From IMG/VR virus record IMGVR_UViG_3300033146_001169, positions 1 to 35,893 of that record: DNA of 35,893 bases; one strand, given 5' to 3'. Origin of the DNA: a virus. Of this stretch, positions 23,963 to 31,294 are shown piece after piece (the first letter of the stretch is position 1; each line of letters starts with the position of its first letter). The notes under the pieces are model-generated. The model did no database searches and had not been told where the DNA came from. It saw only the letters and a program-made list of their open reading frames with translations. A program made the position numbers and the translations under genes.

Positions 23963-25332
23963 TATTCTTTTGTAATTATATTTGCTGTAGTGCTTATTTC
24001 TACATTACTATCAAAGGTGCAATTATAAAAATATCCTTTTTTTATTATAGAATCAGATTCAAAATGACAATTTGTATATTCTCCATCAACAATATCACAA
24101 TCATTAAAAGTACATTTATTATAAATTCCATTAACAACACAAAAGAAATAATCAGATTCTTTATCATTAGCTTTTATTATAGACGTTTTTACATCAAGCA
24201 TATTAATTTCACTATATAATACTTTACAATTTTCCACATGATCTACATATAAAACACAATCATTAAATGTCGTATCATATGATTCTTCTGTATATACAGT
24301 ACAATTTGAAATATTTGCAGTATCAATAAATGGACAATGTTTTATTAATGAATTTTTTATTACTGTATTCATCATAATATCACATTTTGTAATTTCAGAA
24401 AATGAATATTTACTAAATTCAATACGACATCTTTTTAATTCTATACCATCTAACATAATTGGTGTATAACTATCAGTTATTTCACAATTAATGATACGAC
24501 CATCTGATATAAATAAACCATTAGGAGAAATAGTAATAGAAGCATCTCTTATATTATTATAAGGAATATTGCGGACAAGATAATTAATATTTTGTTGTGT
24601 ATCTTTATTGATATCACCACGAGGAACGTTTATAACATTGTTATTATGAGAATAATCTTTTATAATCTGAGAATATTCATTAATAAAAAATTTATCTCGT
24701 ATCTCATTATATAAATTTGCTTTTTGTTTTCCAAGAAGTTCTTTTCTTATAGAAAAATCAGGAATTGGTTCTGGATTATAAGAAGAGATATCTTCTTTAT
24801 TTAATTTATCCCATACTTCATAACTAATATTATTGGGTCTGATCATTACAACCCATTTTTTTGAACCATTAGTAATGTAAATTGGAACTTTCTGCTCATC
24901 AATTACATGATCATTCCAAAAACTTTTATTATCAGTCCATCCAATGCAATAATTCACGTTGATTGTTCCATATTCACACGAGTTCATATATTGAGCTGTT
25001 TTCCAGTTAAGAGGAATATTAGCAATATATTTTTTAGTTCTAAGACGAATAGGCCAATAATCTTTTCCTTTTGTTCCTTTAATCTTAACATCTTTTAAAT
25101 TCTGTTTTACCCAATATGTATAATCACTATTAAATTTTTCAAAATCTTCCCATGTTAATGTTTGAGGAAACGGACTCTGCCACCCAAATGTTTTTTCAAA
25201 TTCAGTTGCTGCTGTCCCCACCTTTTTATAAAAATCATTAAGTTTATTTATCTGAGCTTTAGAAAGATTTTTATTCTTTTTTAAAAATCGTTTATAATCT
25301 GATTCATAAAGATGTTCTGTGAATGTTTTCAT
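23962..25332 (-). CDS. Predicted ejected head protein, cargo family member D (beta-helix-like C-terminus)
   Basis: 456 residues, starting directly after gene 16 with a 4-nt overlap. Tag MKTFTEHLYE, L-Y-E cut site at residue 10. Family domain: FLKKNKNLSKAQINKLNDFY, FGWQSPFPQTLTWEDFEKF, GKDYWPIRLRTKKYIANIP, YMNSCEYGTINVNYCIGW with Cys129, HVIDEQKVPIYITNGSKKW, IRKELLGKQKANLYNEIRDK. The C-terminal ~220 residues form an irregular Cys/Asn-rich strand array (IKHCPFIDTANISNCTVY, YNKCTFNDCDIVDGEYTNCH), as in member C but only weakly alike in detail. Coupled to gene 16, so it should be made late, in time to enter the prohead. Confidence 0.88.
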   Translation of the reverse strand: MKTFTEHLYESDYKRFLKKNKNLSKAQINKLNDFYKKVGTAATEFEKTFGWQSPFPQTLTWEDFEKFNSDYTYWVKQNLKDVKIKGTKGKDYWPIRLRTKKYIANIPLNWKTAQYMNSCEYGTINVNYCIGWTDNKSFWNDHVIDEQKVPIYITNGSKKWVVMIRPNNISYEVWDKLNKEDISSYNPEPIPDFSIRKELLGKQKANLYNEIRDKFFINEYSQIIKDYSHNNNVINVPRGDINKDTQQNINYLVRNIPYNNIRDASITISPNGLFISDGRIINCEITDSYTPIMLDGIELKRCRIEFSKYSFSEITKCDIMMNTVIKNSLIKHCPFIDTANISNCTVYTEESYDTTFNDCVLYVDHVENCKVLYSEINMLDVKTSIIKANDKESDYFFCVVNGIYNKCTFNDCDIVDGEYTNCHFESDSIIKKGYFYNCTFDSNVEISTTANIITKE

Positions 25333-25724
25333 ATAGTTCCTTTATTCATTATCTGCATAAGTTCTTCGGTACTACCAACAAAGATAGCATTGTTATTGAT
25401 TGTGTTTCCTTGTGGAGATTCTTCAATATCTTGCAATTCACCCTTGATTTTCATTTTTTTCTCACGAATTTCAAAAAGACTTTTATTAATATCCGCAAGA
25501 TTCTTAATTAATCCTGAATACACTTCAACCATACGAGGATGATCTGATTCAAGAGCAAGTTCTGCTGTATTTGTTAATACGCTTCGGGATGTCTCTATAA
25601 TTTGTAAAATATTTCCTCTTGCATATTCAAATTCAGCATCAACCTGTGTAAATTTAACATCAGTAGACGGTAAATTTTCTCCTTCTTCTGTAAATTCAGC
25701 TTCGATAATATCATTATTTTTCAT
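25329..25724 (-). CDS. 16: gp16-like small terminase subunit
   Basis: DNA-recognition subunit of the packaging motor. I start it at ATG 25724 (MKNNDIIEAEF) because AAGGAGAA lies 6 nt upstream and the late box is further up; the frame stays open to 25793 but that would include the promoter. 131 residues (T4 gp16 164). Diagnostic: HPRMVEVYSGLIKNLADINK, matching PRHMEVFATLMGQMTTTN of T4, and NNAIFVGSTEELMQIM, matching NATVFMGSPTELMDEI. Confidence 0.9.
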   Translation of the reverse strand: MKNNDIIEAEFTEEGENLPSTDVKFTQVDAEFEYARGNILQIIETSRSVLTNTAELALESDHPRMVEVYSGLIKNLADINKSLFEIREKKMKIKGELQDIEESPQGNTINNNAIFVGSTEELMQIMNKGTI

Positions 25725-25762
25725 AATATTCTCCTTGTTTATGGAAATAAATCCCTCAGTAT

Positions 25763-25770
25763 TATTTATA
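25763..25770 (-). promoter_or_regulatory. Late promoter box upstream of gene 16
   Basis: TATAAATAATACTG on the minus strand, 39 nt upstream of the gene 16 ATG. It is back to back with the early promoter at 25787-25815. Likely drives 16, the four cargo genes and 17. Confidence 0.85.
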
Positions 25771-25786
25771 AAACTAAAAAAAAGGG

Positions 25787-25815
25787 TTGACAATTATGTC
25801 TATATATTGTATATT
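25787..25815 (+). promoter_or_regulatory. Sigma70 (early) promoter
   Basis: TTGACA, 17-nt spacer, TATATT. Transcript would start about 25822, 30 nt before the ATG at 25852. Confidence 0.85.
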
Positions 25816-25851
25816 ATGTTTAATATCAATTTAAAAAAGGTTATATATATT

Positions 25852-26589
25852 ATGAAAACTCTTGTTATTCACATTGAAGATCCTACTACTGACTTCCTGA
25901 AATACATTTATAAAAATATTGACTGCACAATCATTCGTGACGGTTATTCTAAAGATATTATTAAAGCTATCAAAAAGCATGATCGTATCATTATGTGCGG
26001 ACATGGTGGTCCTTCTGGTCTTTTTGGTCGAAGAGGAAACATCATTTCAAAAAATATAGTTCCTTATCTGCGAGATAAAGAGTGTATCTTCATTTGGTGT
26101 CACGCAAATAAATTTGTAGAACAACATAATCTTGCTGGTCTTTACTCAGGAATGTTTATTTCTGAAGTTGCTGAAGCAGAAATGTTTGGTATCATTACAG
26201 ATGAAAAAAGTGTTGAGTTCTCAAATCAGTTTTTTGCACGGATGCTTGGAAATTGTCTGAAACATAATATGAATTTGAAAGATTCATTCAAATTTATTAA
26301 AGAAAATTATGTTGATGATAAAGATCCTGTTATTAGTTACAATAATGAAAGCATGTACTACGCAGAGATAGAAGGCGACTTTCTGGTCTCATACAAATCT
26401 ATGTCTGGTTCTGTTGAAATTGATGATAATTTTGATGATTTCATAGAATTAAATGAACGTTTTTTTGATGATTACACTGAAAATGATTATTGGGATTATG
26501 ATATTGATGAGGATGAACGATTCGATGATATATTTGAAGATTGGAATTTTGATGAAGATGATAATTTTGATGATATGATCAAATTCTGA
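25852..26589 (+). CDS. Early protein with caspase/CHAT-like His-Cys signature and acidic tail
   Basis: 245 residues from ATG 25852; the frame is open further upstream but that part overlaps the promoter. Residues 1-190 alternate strand and helix: MKTLVIHIED, KAIKKHDRIIMCGHGGPSGL with His51-Gly52, then KECIFIWCHANKF with Cys83 at the end of a hydrophobic strand. A His-Gly after one core strand and a Cys after the next is the arrangement of caspase-fold (clan CD: caspase, CHAT, clostripain) proteases. A following LYSGMFISEVAEAEMFG helix fits. The last ~55 residues are very acidic (DDNFDDFIELNERFFDDY, DIDEDERFDD). The family and substrate are unknown to me; a non-protease Rossmann-like protein is the alternative. 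Early promoter points to action on the host. Confidence 0.85.
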   Translation: MKTLVIHIEDPTTDFLKYIYKNIDCTIIRDGYSKDIIKAIKKHDRIIMCGHGGPSGLFGRRGNIISKNIVPYLRDKECIFIWCHANKFVEQHNLAGLYSGMFISEVAEAEMFGIITDEKSVEFSNQFFARMLGNCLKHNMNLKDSFKFIKENYVDDKDPVISYNNESMYYAEIEGDFLVSYKSMSGSVEIDDNFDDFIELNERFFDDYTENDYWDYDIDEDERFDDIFEDWNFDEDDNFDDMIKF

Positions 26590-26594
26590 GAAAT

Positions 26595-26602
26595 TATAAA
26601 TA
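26595..26602 (+). promoter_or_regulatory. Plus-strand late promoter box
   Basis: Exact TATAAATA on the plus strand, 40 nt before the ATG at 26643. A TTGACA follows at 26609-26614 with only a poor -10 (TATCCT) after it. Confidence 0.6.
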
Positions 26603-26642
26603 AAAGTATTGACAAAGAAGAAATAATGATTATCCTCATATT

Positions 26643-27020
26643 ATGAGATATTTTAACCCGGTAAATAAAAAAACCAGTGTAAAAAGAATAAAAAAACGAG
26701 CACAAATTATAGAAATAGGAAAAATTTCTTGTTCTTTTTACGATTTCGATACTGGTAAAAGACTGCGTATTCAAGCAGATAAACCACTAAGAGGAGATAA
26801 AGTTAAAAAAGGAGATTATGTATATATTTGGTATACAAGAGTTAAACATGGTTATAATACCAAGTTTAAAAAAATATACATAAAAAAATCGAAATATCCT
26901 TTTAAAAAAACAAAGAGGAATGATAACAAATCCAATATCTCTTGTAAGGATAATACGGCAAAAACAAAACCAAAAGTAATAAAAATACGAAAAAAGATAC
27001 AAAAAAATACAAATAATTAA
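26643..27020 (+). CDS. Basic 125-aa hypothetical protein
   Basis: Unrecognised. N-terminal ~85 residues look like a small beta barrel with basic surface (IIEIGKISCSFYDFDTGKRL, GDKVKKGDYVYIWYTRVKHG); the remaining ~40 are a Lys-rich disordered tail (KVIKIRKKIQKNTNN). An OB- or SH3-like nucleic-acid-binding protein would fit this composition. No good ribosome-binding site precedes the ATG. Instead a six-codon frame (ATG at 26626, MIILIL) ends in TGA overlapping the ATG by ATGA, so coupled translation is possible. Both a late box and the upstream early transcript could supply mRNA. Confidence 0.65.
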   Translation: MRYFNPVNKKTSVKRIKKRAQIIEIGKISCSFYDFDTGKRLRIQADKPLRGDKVKKGDYVYIWYTRVKHGYNTKFKKIYIKKSKYPFKKTKRNDNKSNISCKDNTAKTKPKVIKIRKKIQKNTNN

Positions 27021-27104
27021 AAAAAAAATACACAAAAAATTACACAAAATAAAATTACTTTCTATCCTGCTGTAGTTATCAACAAAAAAACAATATCATA
27101 AAAT

Positions 27105-27365
27105 TACTGGCCCTATCACCGTGGGGCCGATCATCCTGCTCTATCTCACCATTTTATAGCAATGGAAATCGCAGGAGTAACGGATATTGTGTGTCCGGTC
27201 AATGATGGAAACTATATAAGCATCTTGAAATAGATGTGAAATTAGTGGAAAGTAATTGAGAAAAGGGAATGACTCTGCGGAGGGAGGCACACGTTAATTC
27301 AGTAAAAAATAAATTGAGATACATATCTTGCCTCGATTGGCACCATGCATAGGGTGCCGAGGTGC
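27105..27365 (+). ncRNA. Candidate structured noncoding RNA
   Basis: A gene-poor stretch of higher G+C than its surroundings with many complementary segments. Seen on the plus strand: GGCCC/GGGCC (27109-27113 with 27124-27128); CCTGC/GCAGG (27135-27139 with 27171-27175) enclosing CCATT/AATGG (27149-27153 with 27161-27165); CGGA/TCCG (27181-27184 with 27194-27197); CATCT/AGATG (27221-27225 with 27232-27236); CTC-TGCG-GAG (27273-27282); and CCTC+GGCACC with GGTGCC+GAGG (27331-27362). GAGGC at 27284-27288 can alternatively pair with GCCTC at 27330-27334. Purine-rich unpaired segments favour the plus strand. No promoter is obvious directly before it. A 41-codon frame runs through part of it (to TAG near 27231) but has no start signal that convinces me. 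Confidence 0.5.
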
Positions 27366-27412
27366 GTCTAAAAAAAATATTAAAAAAAATATTAAAAAAA
27401 ATTATAAAATGA

Positions 27413-27452
27413 CCGAACGGAACGTTCGGGCAATATGAGAACGGAACGTTCG
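27413..27452. repeat. Two palindromic ACGGAACGTTCG sites
   Basis: CCGAACG-GAA-CGTTCGG (27413-27429) and GAACG-GAA-CGTTC (27439-27451). The shared 12-mer recurs with 24-bp spacing, about two helical turns, as expected for a dimeric or cooperative DNA-binding protein; as RNA both would form hairpins. Confidence 0.75.
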
Positions 27453-27476
27453 AATAATTAATGATGATTCTATTTT

Positions 27477-27672
27477 ATATAAATATCATTTCTTGATAAT
27501 TAATTTCTTGATAATTTCGTTTCCCATATAGACATTATCTCTTATATGTAAATTTCTTGATAATTTCGTTTCCCATATAAATATCATTTCTTGATAATTA
27601 ATTTCTTGATAATTTCGTTTCCCATATAGACATTATCTCTTATATGTAAATCTCTTGATAATTTCATATAAG
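27477..27672. repeat. 98-bp direct tandem repeat, two copies, with TATAAATA boxes
   Basis: Copy one 27477-27574 and copy two 27575-27672, matching over about 90 bp with a single T-to-C change and then diverging at the end. Each copy holds three TTCTTGATAATT elements, TTTCCCATATAGACATTATC and a plus-strand TATAAATA (27478-27485 and 27576-27583). No gene lies on either strand. It could be a replication origin, a tandem regulatory region, or a source of a noncoding late transcript running toward gene 15. Confidence 0.9.
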
Positions 27673-27761
27673 GGAAATGGATATTTTTGTCTTGTTAATA
27701 TAACAAGAATACCACCTGTCACATAAAAAATCACAAGGAAACACAAGGAAACATCATTTCA

Positions 27762-27800
27762 TGTCCCTTCGGGACAAGATGGGCCGCTCACGTCCCATCT
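27762..27800. other. Two GC-rich hairpins at the 3' end of gene 15
   Basis: TGTCCC-TTC-GGGACA (27762-27776) and AGATGGG, 10-nt loop, CCCATCT (27777-27800), directly adjacent. On the plus strand a T-run follows only after a further 10 nt (27810-27816); on the minus strand there is no U-tract. They may block 3' ends of both the gene 15 mRNA and any plus-strand transcript. Upstream are a CTTGTT/AACAAG hairpin near 27692-27708 and a doubled ACAAGGAAAC. Confidence 0.65.
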
Positions 27801-27814
27801 CTAAAACCATTTTT

Positions 27815-28669
27815 TTAAATAACTTTTCCTGTTGCTTTATCTTTGAAATACATGAAACCTTCATATTCTTTTCCCCCAAGATCAACATCAACAGGAGGTA
27901 TCACCCGATGAGTTGAATCATGAGAAGAAATGATTTCTTCATTATATGCCCATAAATCTTCTTGTCGGGCATCTATCGGGTCAACATCAAGATAATATCT
28001 TTCGTCCACATCTTCCACATATTTACCATCTTTACTTGTGTAATAATCAACATAAACCCGCTTGATAATTTTCTGGTCTTTCACTGGTCCATAATAATTC
28101 GCTTTGATTGTGAATGACAAATCCCATCTTAACAACCTGAATCCATCAGCAACTTCACCTTCAGATGTATCGTCATGAGAAATACTATCAAGAATAATTG
28201 GTATATCCCGCATCACACCCATTGGATCAAGTTCATTAATGGTGATGTTAAATGATGGTTTAAAAAATGGAATTATTTGTTCTAACACCTGTAAACCATC
28301 AGCCATATTTTTCGAATATATGGACAACTCAATATTTATATCCCATGGAACGGGCAGGAACATTTTTTTATGTGCTCGGTCATCCATAGATTGAGCGTGA
28401 AATTTGCCGATACTGGACTGTTTTCTTTCAAAATCATATCCCATATCAGTAATAACAAATCCCATTCTTGGAAGAATTAAATTACTCATACGATCAAGAT
28501 TATAATTTTGTTTAAAGGTAATGTAAAACTTTTCTTTTGATGCATAAGTTAGTGGAACTGTGATGATTTTATCATATTTCCTTGTGATAGTTATGTTATT
28601 AAATAATGTACCAAAAGCCACTATAATTTTTCTTGTGCTTCCATGATAGAAGTGATCTGTTATTGCCAT
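27815..28669 (-). CDS. 15: gp15-like tail completion / sheath stabiliser protein
   Basis: Hexameric ring that caps the tail and joins it to the neck. 284 residues (T4 gp15 272). Recognised: YHGSTRKIIVAFGTLFNNIT near the start (T4 FYNSSFRRYATLMGDLFSNI), IITVPLTYASKEKFYITFKQ (T4 IRVPITYASKEHFMMKL), LILPRMGFVITDMGYD, then NIELSIYSKNMADGLQVLEQ and IIPFFKPSFNITINE (T4 YELSIFTRYEDDMFQIVEQ, ILPYFQPHFNTTMYE). Confidence 0.95.
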   Translation of the reverse strand: MAITDHFYHGSTRKIIVAFGTLFNNITITRKYDKIITVPLTYASKEKFYITFKQNYNLDRMSNLILPRMGFVITDMGYDFERKQSSIGKFHAQSMDDRAHKKMFLPVPWDINIELSIYSKNMADGLQVLEQIIPFFKPSFNITINELDPMGVMRDIPIILDSISHDDTSEGEVADGFRLLRWDLSFTIKANYYGPVKDQKIIKRVYVDYYTSKDGKYVEDVDERYYLDVDPIDARQEDLWAYNEEIISSHDSTHRVIPPVDVDLGGKEYEGFMYFKDKATGKVI

Positions 28670-28677
28670 ATTATTTC

Positions 28678-30585
28678 CTATTGTATTTCGTTAGTTTTTC
28701 CAAATTTTCTGTGAAATTCTTCAAGATCTTCTATTATGCAATCAATAAAAATACATCCTTCTGCTTTATCAAGATTTTCTGGATAAATCATACAATCTTT
28801 AAATGCACAATTTATAAATGAATTTCCTGCTGGAGTAATTCTTTCAAATCTACTGTTTCTTATATTTCCAAGATCAAAATCTTTAAATTTTTTATTTTTA
28901 TCTTTTGTTACCATTGAAATATTATTTGCTCTTATTGAAAAATCAGGAAATGAAGCAGATAAATTTGAAATATTATCAATAAGAAAATGACCACCTTTTA
29001 TTTCTGAATCATATATAGGCATTAAATTTCCAAATTTTATCATACATTCTAATATATCACAAAAGAAAAATTCAAATTGATTAATTTTATCATCAATATA
29101 TTTTATTGTACAATTGTCAAATTTTATTTTAATTTCTTCAGGAATCTTTAATTTTCTTAAAAGAACAAAATCTACATAAGCATTTTCAATAGAAAAATAA
29201 TTTTCTTTTTTATATGTGAGTATTATATTTCCTTTTTTTCCTTTTAGATGTCCTCCTTCAATCATATGATATAATGTAATAAGAAAATCTTTATATCTTG
29301 ACCATAAATCAGCTTTGTAATTTTTTTGCATACTATTTAAATCAATTTCTGAAAATACATTTTCGATTATATCTTCTTCATTCCATGCAGATGGAGCTAT
29401 AATTTTTCTTCTTCCATGTTTATCAATTCCTTTTTCCCATGATCCATCTTTCCATGTTCCTCCTTCCCATGTTCCATCTTTCCATACTCCTTTATGCCAT
29501 ATACCATTTTCCCATGTTCCATCTCTCCACATTCCACCATACCAATCTCCTGATTTCCAAATACCATTATGCCACATACCGTCACGCCATACACCATTTC
29601 TCCAGATTCCAGTTTCCCATATTCCTTTTATCCATTCACCATCTTCCCATATTCCACTATCCCATGATCCACGATGCCATATACCATTTTTCCAAATTCC
29701 ATCTTCCCACCATCCATCATACCATTCTCCTGCTTCCCATGTTCCATCATACCATTCACCGTTTTTCCATACTCCTTTTTTCCATATTCCTTTTTTCCAG
29801 ATTCCATTTTCCCAAACACCACCATACCACGTACCTTTCTCCCATATAACACCGTTTAAAGATTCATCATAATGATAAATAGCATCATCACTTGACTTTA
29901 TTTCTTTTACCCAATCAGGAATGCTTTCTAATTGTTGTATTTCTCGTATTTCATCATATATTTTTCCCATATTTTTTTTAAGTAATTCTTTTTTTATAGA
30001 AAATCCCGGAATAGGTTCTTTAATATGTAAAGCACTATCTTCTCTATTAAATTTATCCCACACTTCATAATTATGATTGTCTTCAAGAATCATAACTACC
30101 CATTTATTATATCCATTTGTTATATAAACAGGAACTTTTTGCTCATCAATTACATGATCTTTCCAATAACTCTTATCATCAGACCAACCAATGCAATAAT
30201 TTACATCAATAGATCCATAACGACATGAATTCATATATTGAGCTGTTTTCCAATTAAGAGGAACATTTGCTATATAATCTTTATTTTTTATATGAATAGG
30301 CCAATAATCAATACCTTTTTTACCGGGAACATTTGAAACTTTAAGAAGCATTTTTCGACCAATTTTATAATCAGTCATAAAATTATAAAAATCCTTCCAT
30401 TCCATATTTTGAACTTTTTTTGATTGCCAACCATAATCAGTTTCAAATTTTCTGCTGGCTGGTTTATTTTTAGTAAAAAATTTATTAATTGTGTTTTTTT
30501 GAGATTTAGAAAGATTATCATTCTTTTTTAAAAATCGTTCCACACTCTTTGCTTCTAATATAATATATTCTGTAAATGCTTTCAT
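28678..30585 (-). CDS. Predicted ejected head protein, cargo family member E (28 W-x-x-G-x pentads plus beta-helix-like end)
   Basis: 635 residues, the largest family member. Tag MKAFTEYIILE with I-L-E at 9-11. Family domain to ~225: FLKKNDNLSKSQKNTINKFF, YGWQSKKVQNMEWKDFYNFM, YMNSCRYGSIDVNYCIGW with Cys131, HVIDEQKVPVYITNGYNKW, IKEPIPGFSIKKELL. Residues 248-387 are 28 uninterrupted pentads (for example WKKGVWKNGEWYDGTWEAGE). The C-terminal ~240 residues resemble the strand/Cys arrays of members C and D (FFFCDILECMIKFGNLMPIY, SFINCAFKDCMIYPENLDKA). It thus joins both C-terminal module types in one protein. Between gene 15 and the 2H phosphoesterase gene. Confidence 0.88.
   Translation of the reverse strand: MKAFTEYIILEAKSVERFLKKNDNLSKSQKNTINKFFTKNKPASRKFETDYGWQSKKVQNMEWKDFYNFMTDYKIGRKMLLKVSNVPGKKGIDYWPIHIKNKDYIANVPLNWKTAQYMNSCRYGSIDVNYCIGWSDDKSYWKDHVIDEQKVPVYITNGYNKWVVMILEDNHNYEVWDKFNREDSALHIKEPIPGFSIKKELLKKNMGKIYDEIREIQQLESIPDWVKEIKSSDDAIYHYDESLNGVIWEKGTWYGGVWENGIWKKGIWKKGVWKNGEWYDGTWEAGEWYDGWWEDGIWKNGIWHRGSWDSGIWEDGEWIKGIWETGIWRNGVWRDGMWHNGIWKSGDWYGGMWRDGTWENGIWHKGVWKDGTWEGGTWKDGSWEKGIDKHGRRKIIAPSAWNEEDIIENVFSEIDLNSMQKNYKADLWSRYKDFLITLYHMIEGGHLKGKKGNIILTYKKENYFSIENAYVDFVLLRKLKIPEEIKIKFDNCTIKYIDDKINQFEFFFCDILECMIKFGNLMPIYDSEIKGGHFLIDNISNLSASFPDFSIRANNISMVTKDKNKKFKDFDLGNIRNSRFERITPAGNSFINCAFKDCMIYPENLDKAEGCIFIDCIIEDLEEFHRKFGKTNEIQ
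29425..29844 (-). repeat. 15-bp / W-x-x-G-x repeat array, 28 units
   Basis: Tandem 15-bp units encoding W-x-x-G-x without interruption; W and G are invariant, position 2 is mostly K, E, Y, H or R, position 3 mostly D, N or K, position 5 mostly I, T, V or E. Confidence 0.95.
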
Positions 30586-31091
30586 AAGTCTATTTTGATA
30601 TATTTGTTATCGTCTTTTGAACTGAACTCTATACTTGTAAATTCAATTTCCATTCCATCAAATCGGTCATCTCCTGCGTATTTTTTTCCTTCGCCTTTTT
30701 TCAGATATGCAATAGTCGCATGAGGATGATATTCATTTTGTGTTTCTGTTGTTTTAATCTTTGATACTATCTCCGCATTCAATCTGCGAAGATCATCAGA
30801 TTCTATGTCGATCTTGAGAACATCTTTATCATTCTCAAATAAGCTGGACTTACGCATGACAGCAGTTATCTTATTCGGCAGTACAACAGAATCAAGTACA
30901 TCTGGAGTTGATGAATGAATACCATATTTTATTGTTATGTGAGGTCTCAAATCTCTTCCATCAGGAGCAAGCTCAATATCTGGTATTTCCCGGCCATAAG
31001 CTCTCATCAACTCAGACACATCTTCCGGCATCTTCACCTGAACAGAAGAATAATCATAATTCTCATTTAAGAAAGTTTTATAAGATTTCAT
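30582..31091 (-). CDS. 2H phosphoesterase with capsid-targeting start (candidate ejected anti-CBASS or RNA-processing enzyme)
   Basis: 169 residues. Start MKSYKTFLNE is a capsid-targeting tag with an L-N-E site at 8-10. The rest has the two H-x-T motifs that define the 2H (LigT/2'-5' RNA ligase-like) superfamily: RPHITIKYG with His51/Thr53 and HPHATIAYL with His124/Thr126, separated by 73 residues, each at the end of a strand. This superfamily hydrolyses 2',3'-cyclic phosphates or 2'-5' linkages and includes T4 Acb1, which degrades CBASS cyclic-nucleotide signals. Which substrate applies here is inference. The start overlaps the upstream 67-aa gene by one base and the stop overlaps member E by 4 nt. 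Confidence 0.88.
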   Translation of the reverse strand: MKSYKTFLNENYDYSSVQVKMPEDVSELMRAYGREIPDIELAPDGRDLRPHITIKYGIHSSTPDVLDSVVLPNKITAVMRKSSLFENDKDVLKIDIESDDLRRLNAEIVSKIKTTETQNEYHPHATIAYLKKGEGKKYAGDDRFDGMEIEFTSIEFSSKDDNKYIKIDL

Positions 31092-31294
31092 TATTTAACC
31101 AATTCAGCTTTATATTTGCTATACGAGAATTTCATTGTTTTCTTCTTATTTTTCATCGTCTGTTGTTCATCCCGTTTTTTTATAGCTTCTTTTGGATCAG
31201 AAGCAGAAACTCTTTTTCCGTAACGTCCATCATATGTTACCCAATATTGATTAGACATTTCTTCTGGTTCAACAAAATTTTTATATGATTTCAT
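31091..31294 (-). CDS. 67-aa basic protein with tag-like start
   Basis: Starts MKSYKNFVEPEEMS: the first seven residues are a clear tag-type sequence, but the cleavage site is less standard (V-E-P-E or similar). The body, NQYWVTYDGRYGKRVSASDP followed by KEAIKKRDEQQTMKNKKKTM, suggests a single strand pair plus basic helix. T4-like internal proteins of this size and charge are known. One-base overlaps with both neighbours (gene 14 and the 2H gene), so it is co-translated. Function unknown. Confidence 0.7.
   Translation of the reverse strand: MKSYKNFVEPEEMSNQYWVTYDGRYGKRVSASDPKEAIKKRDEQQTMKNKKKTMKFSYSKYKAELVK

Noticed and set aside
25725-25793. N-terminal extension of gene 16 to 25793
   Set aside because: It covers the late promoter; AAGGAG before ATG 25724 and homology to T4 gp16 favour the shorter form.
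25735-25851. N-terminal extension of the caspase-like gene
   Set aside because: It lies upstream of and across the early promoter, so it would not be transcribed from it.
27159-27232. 23-codon frame inside the candidate RNA (starts MEIAGVTDIV)
   Set aside because: No ribosome-binding site before its ATG and it runs through predicted helices; kept only as an alternative.
27105-27365. Group I or group II intron, or tRNA genes
   Set aside because: I found no recognisable group I P7 core, no domain V-like hairpin, and no cloverleaf with T-loop; no split gene flanks the region.
27477-27672. CRISPR array
   Set aside because: Only two copies of a 98-bp unit with no short repeat/unique spacer pattern.
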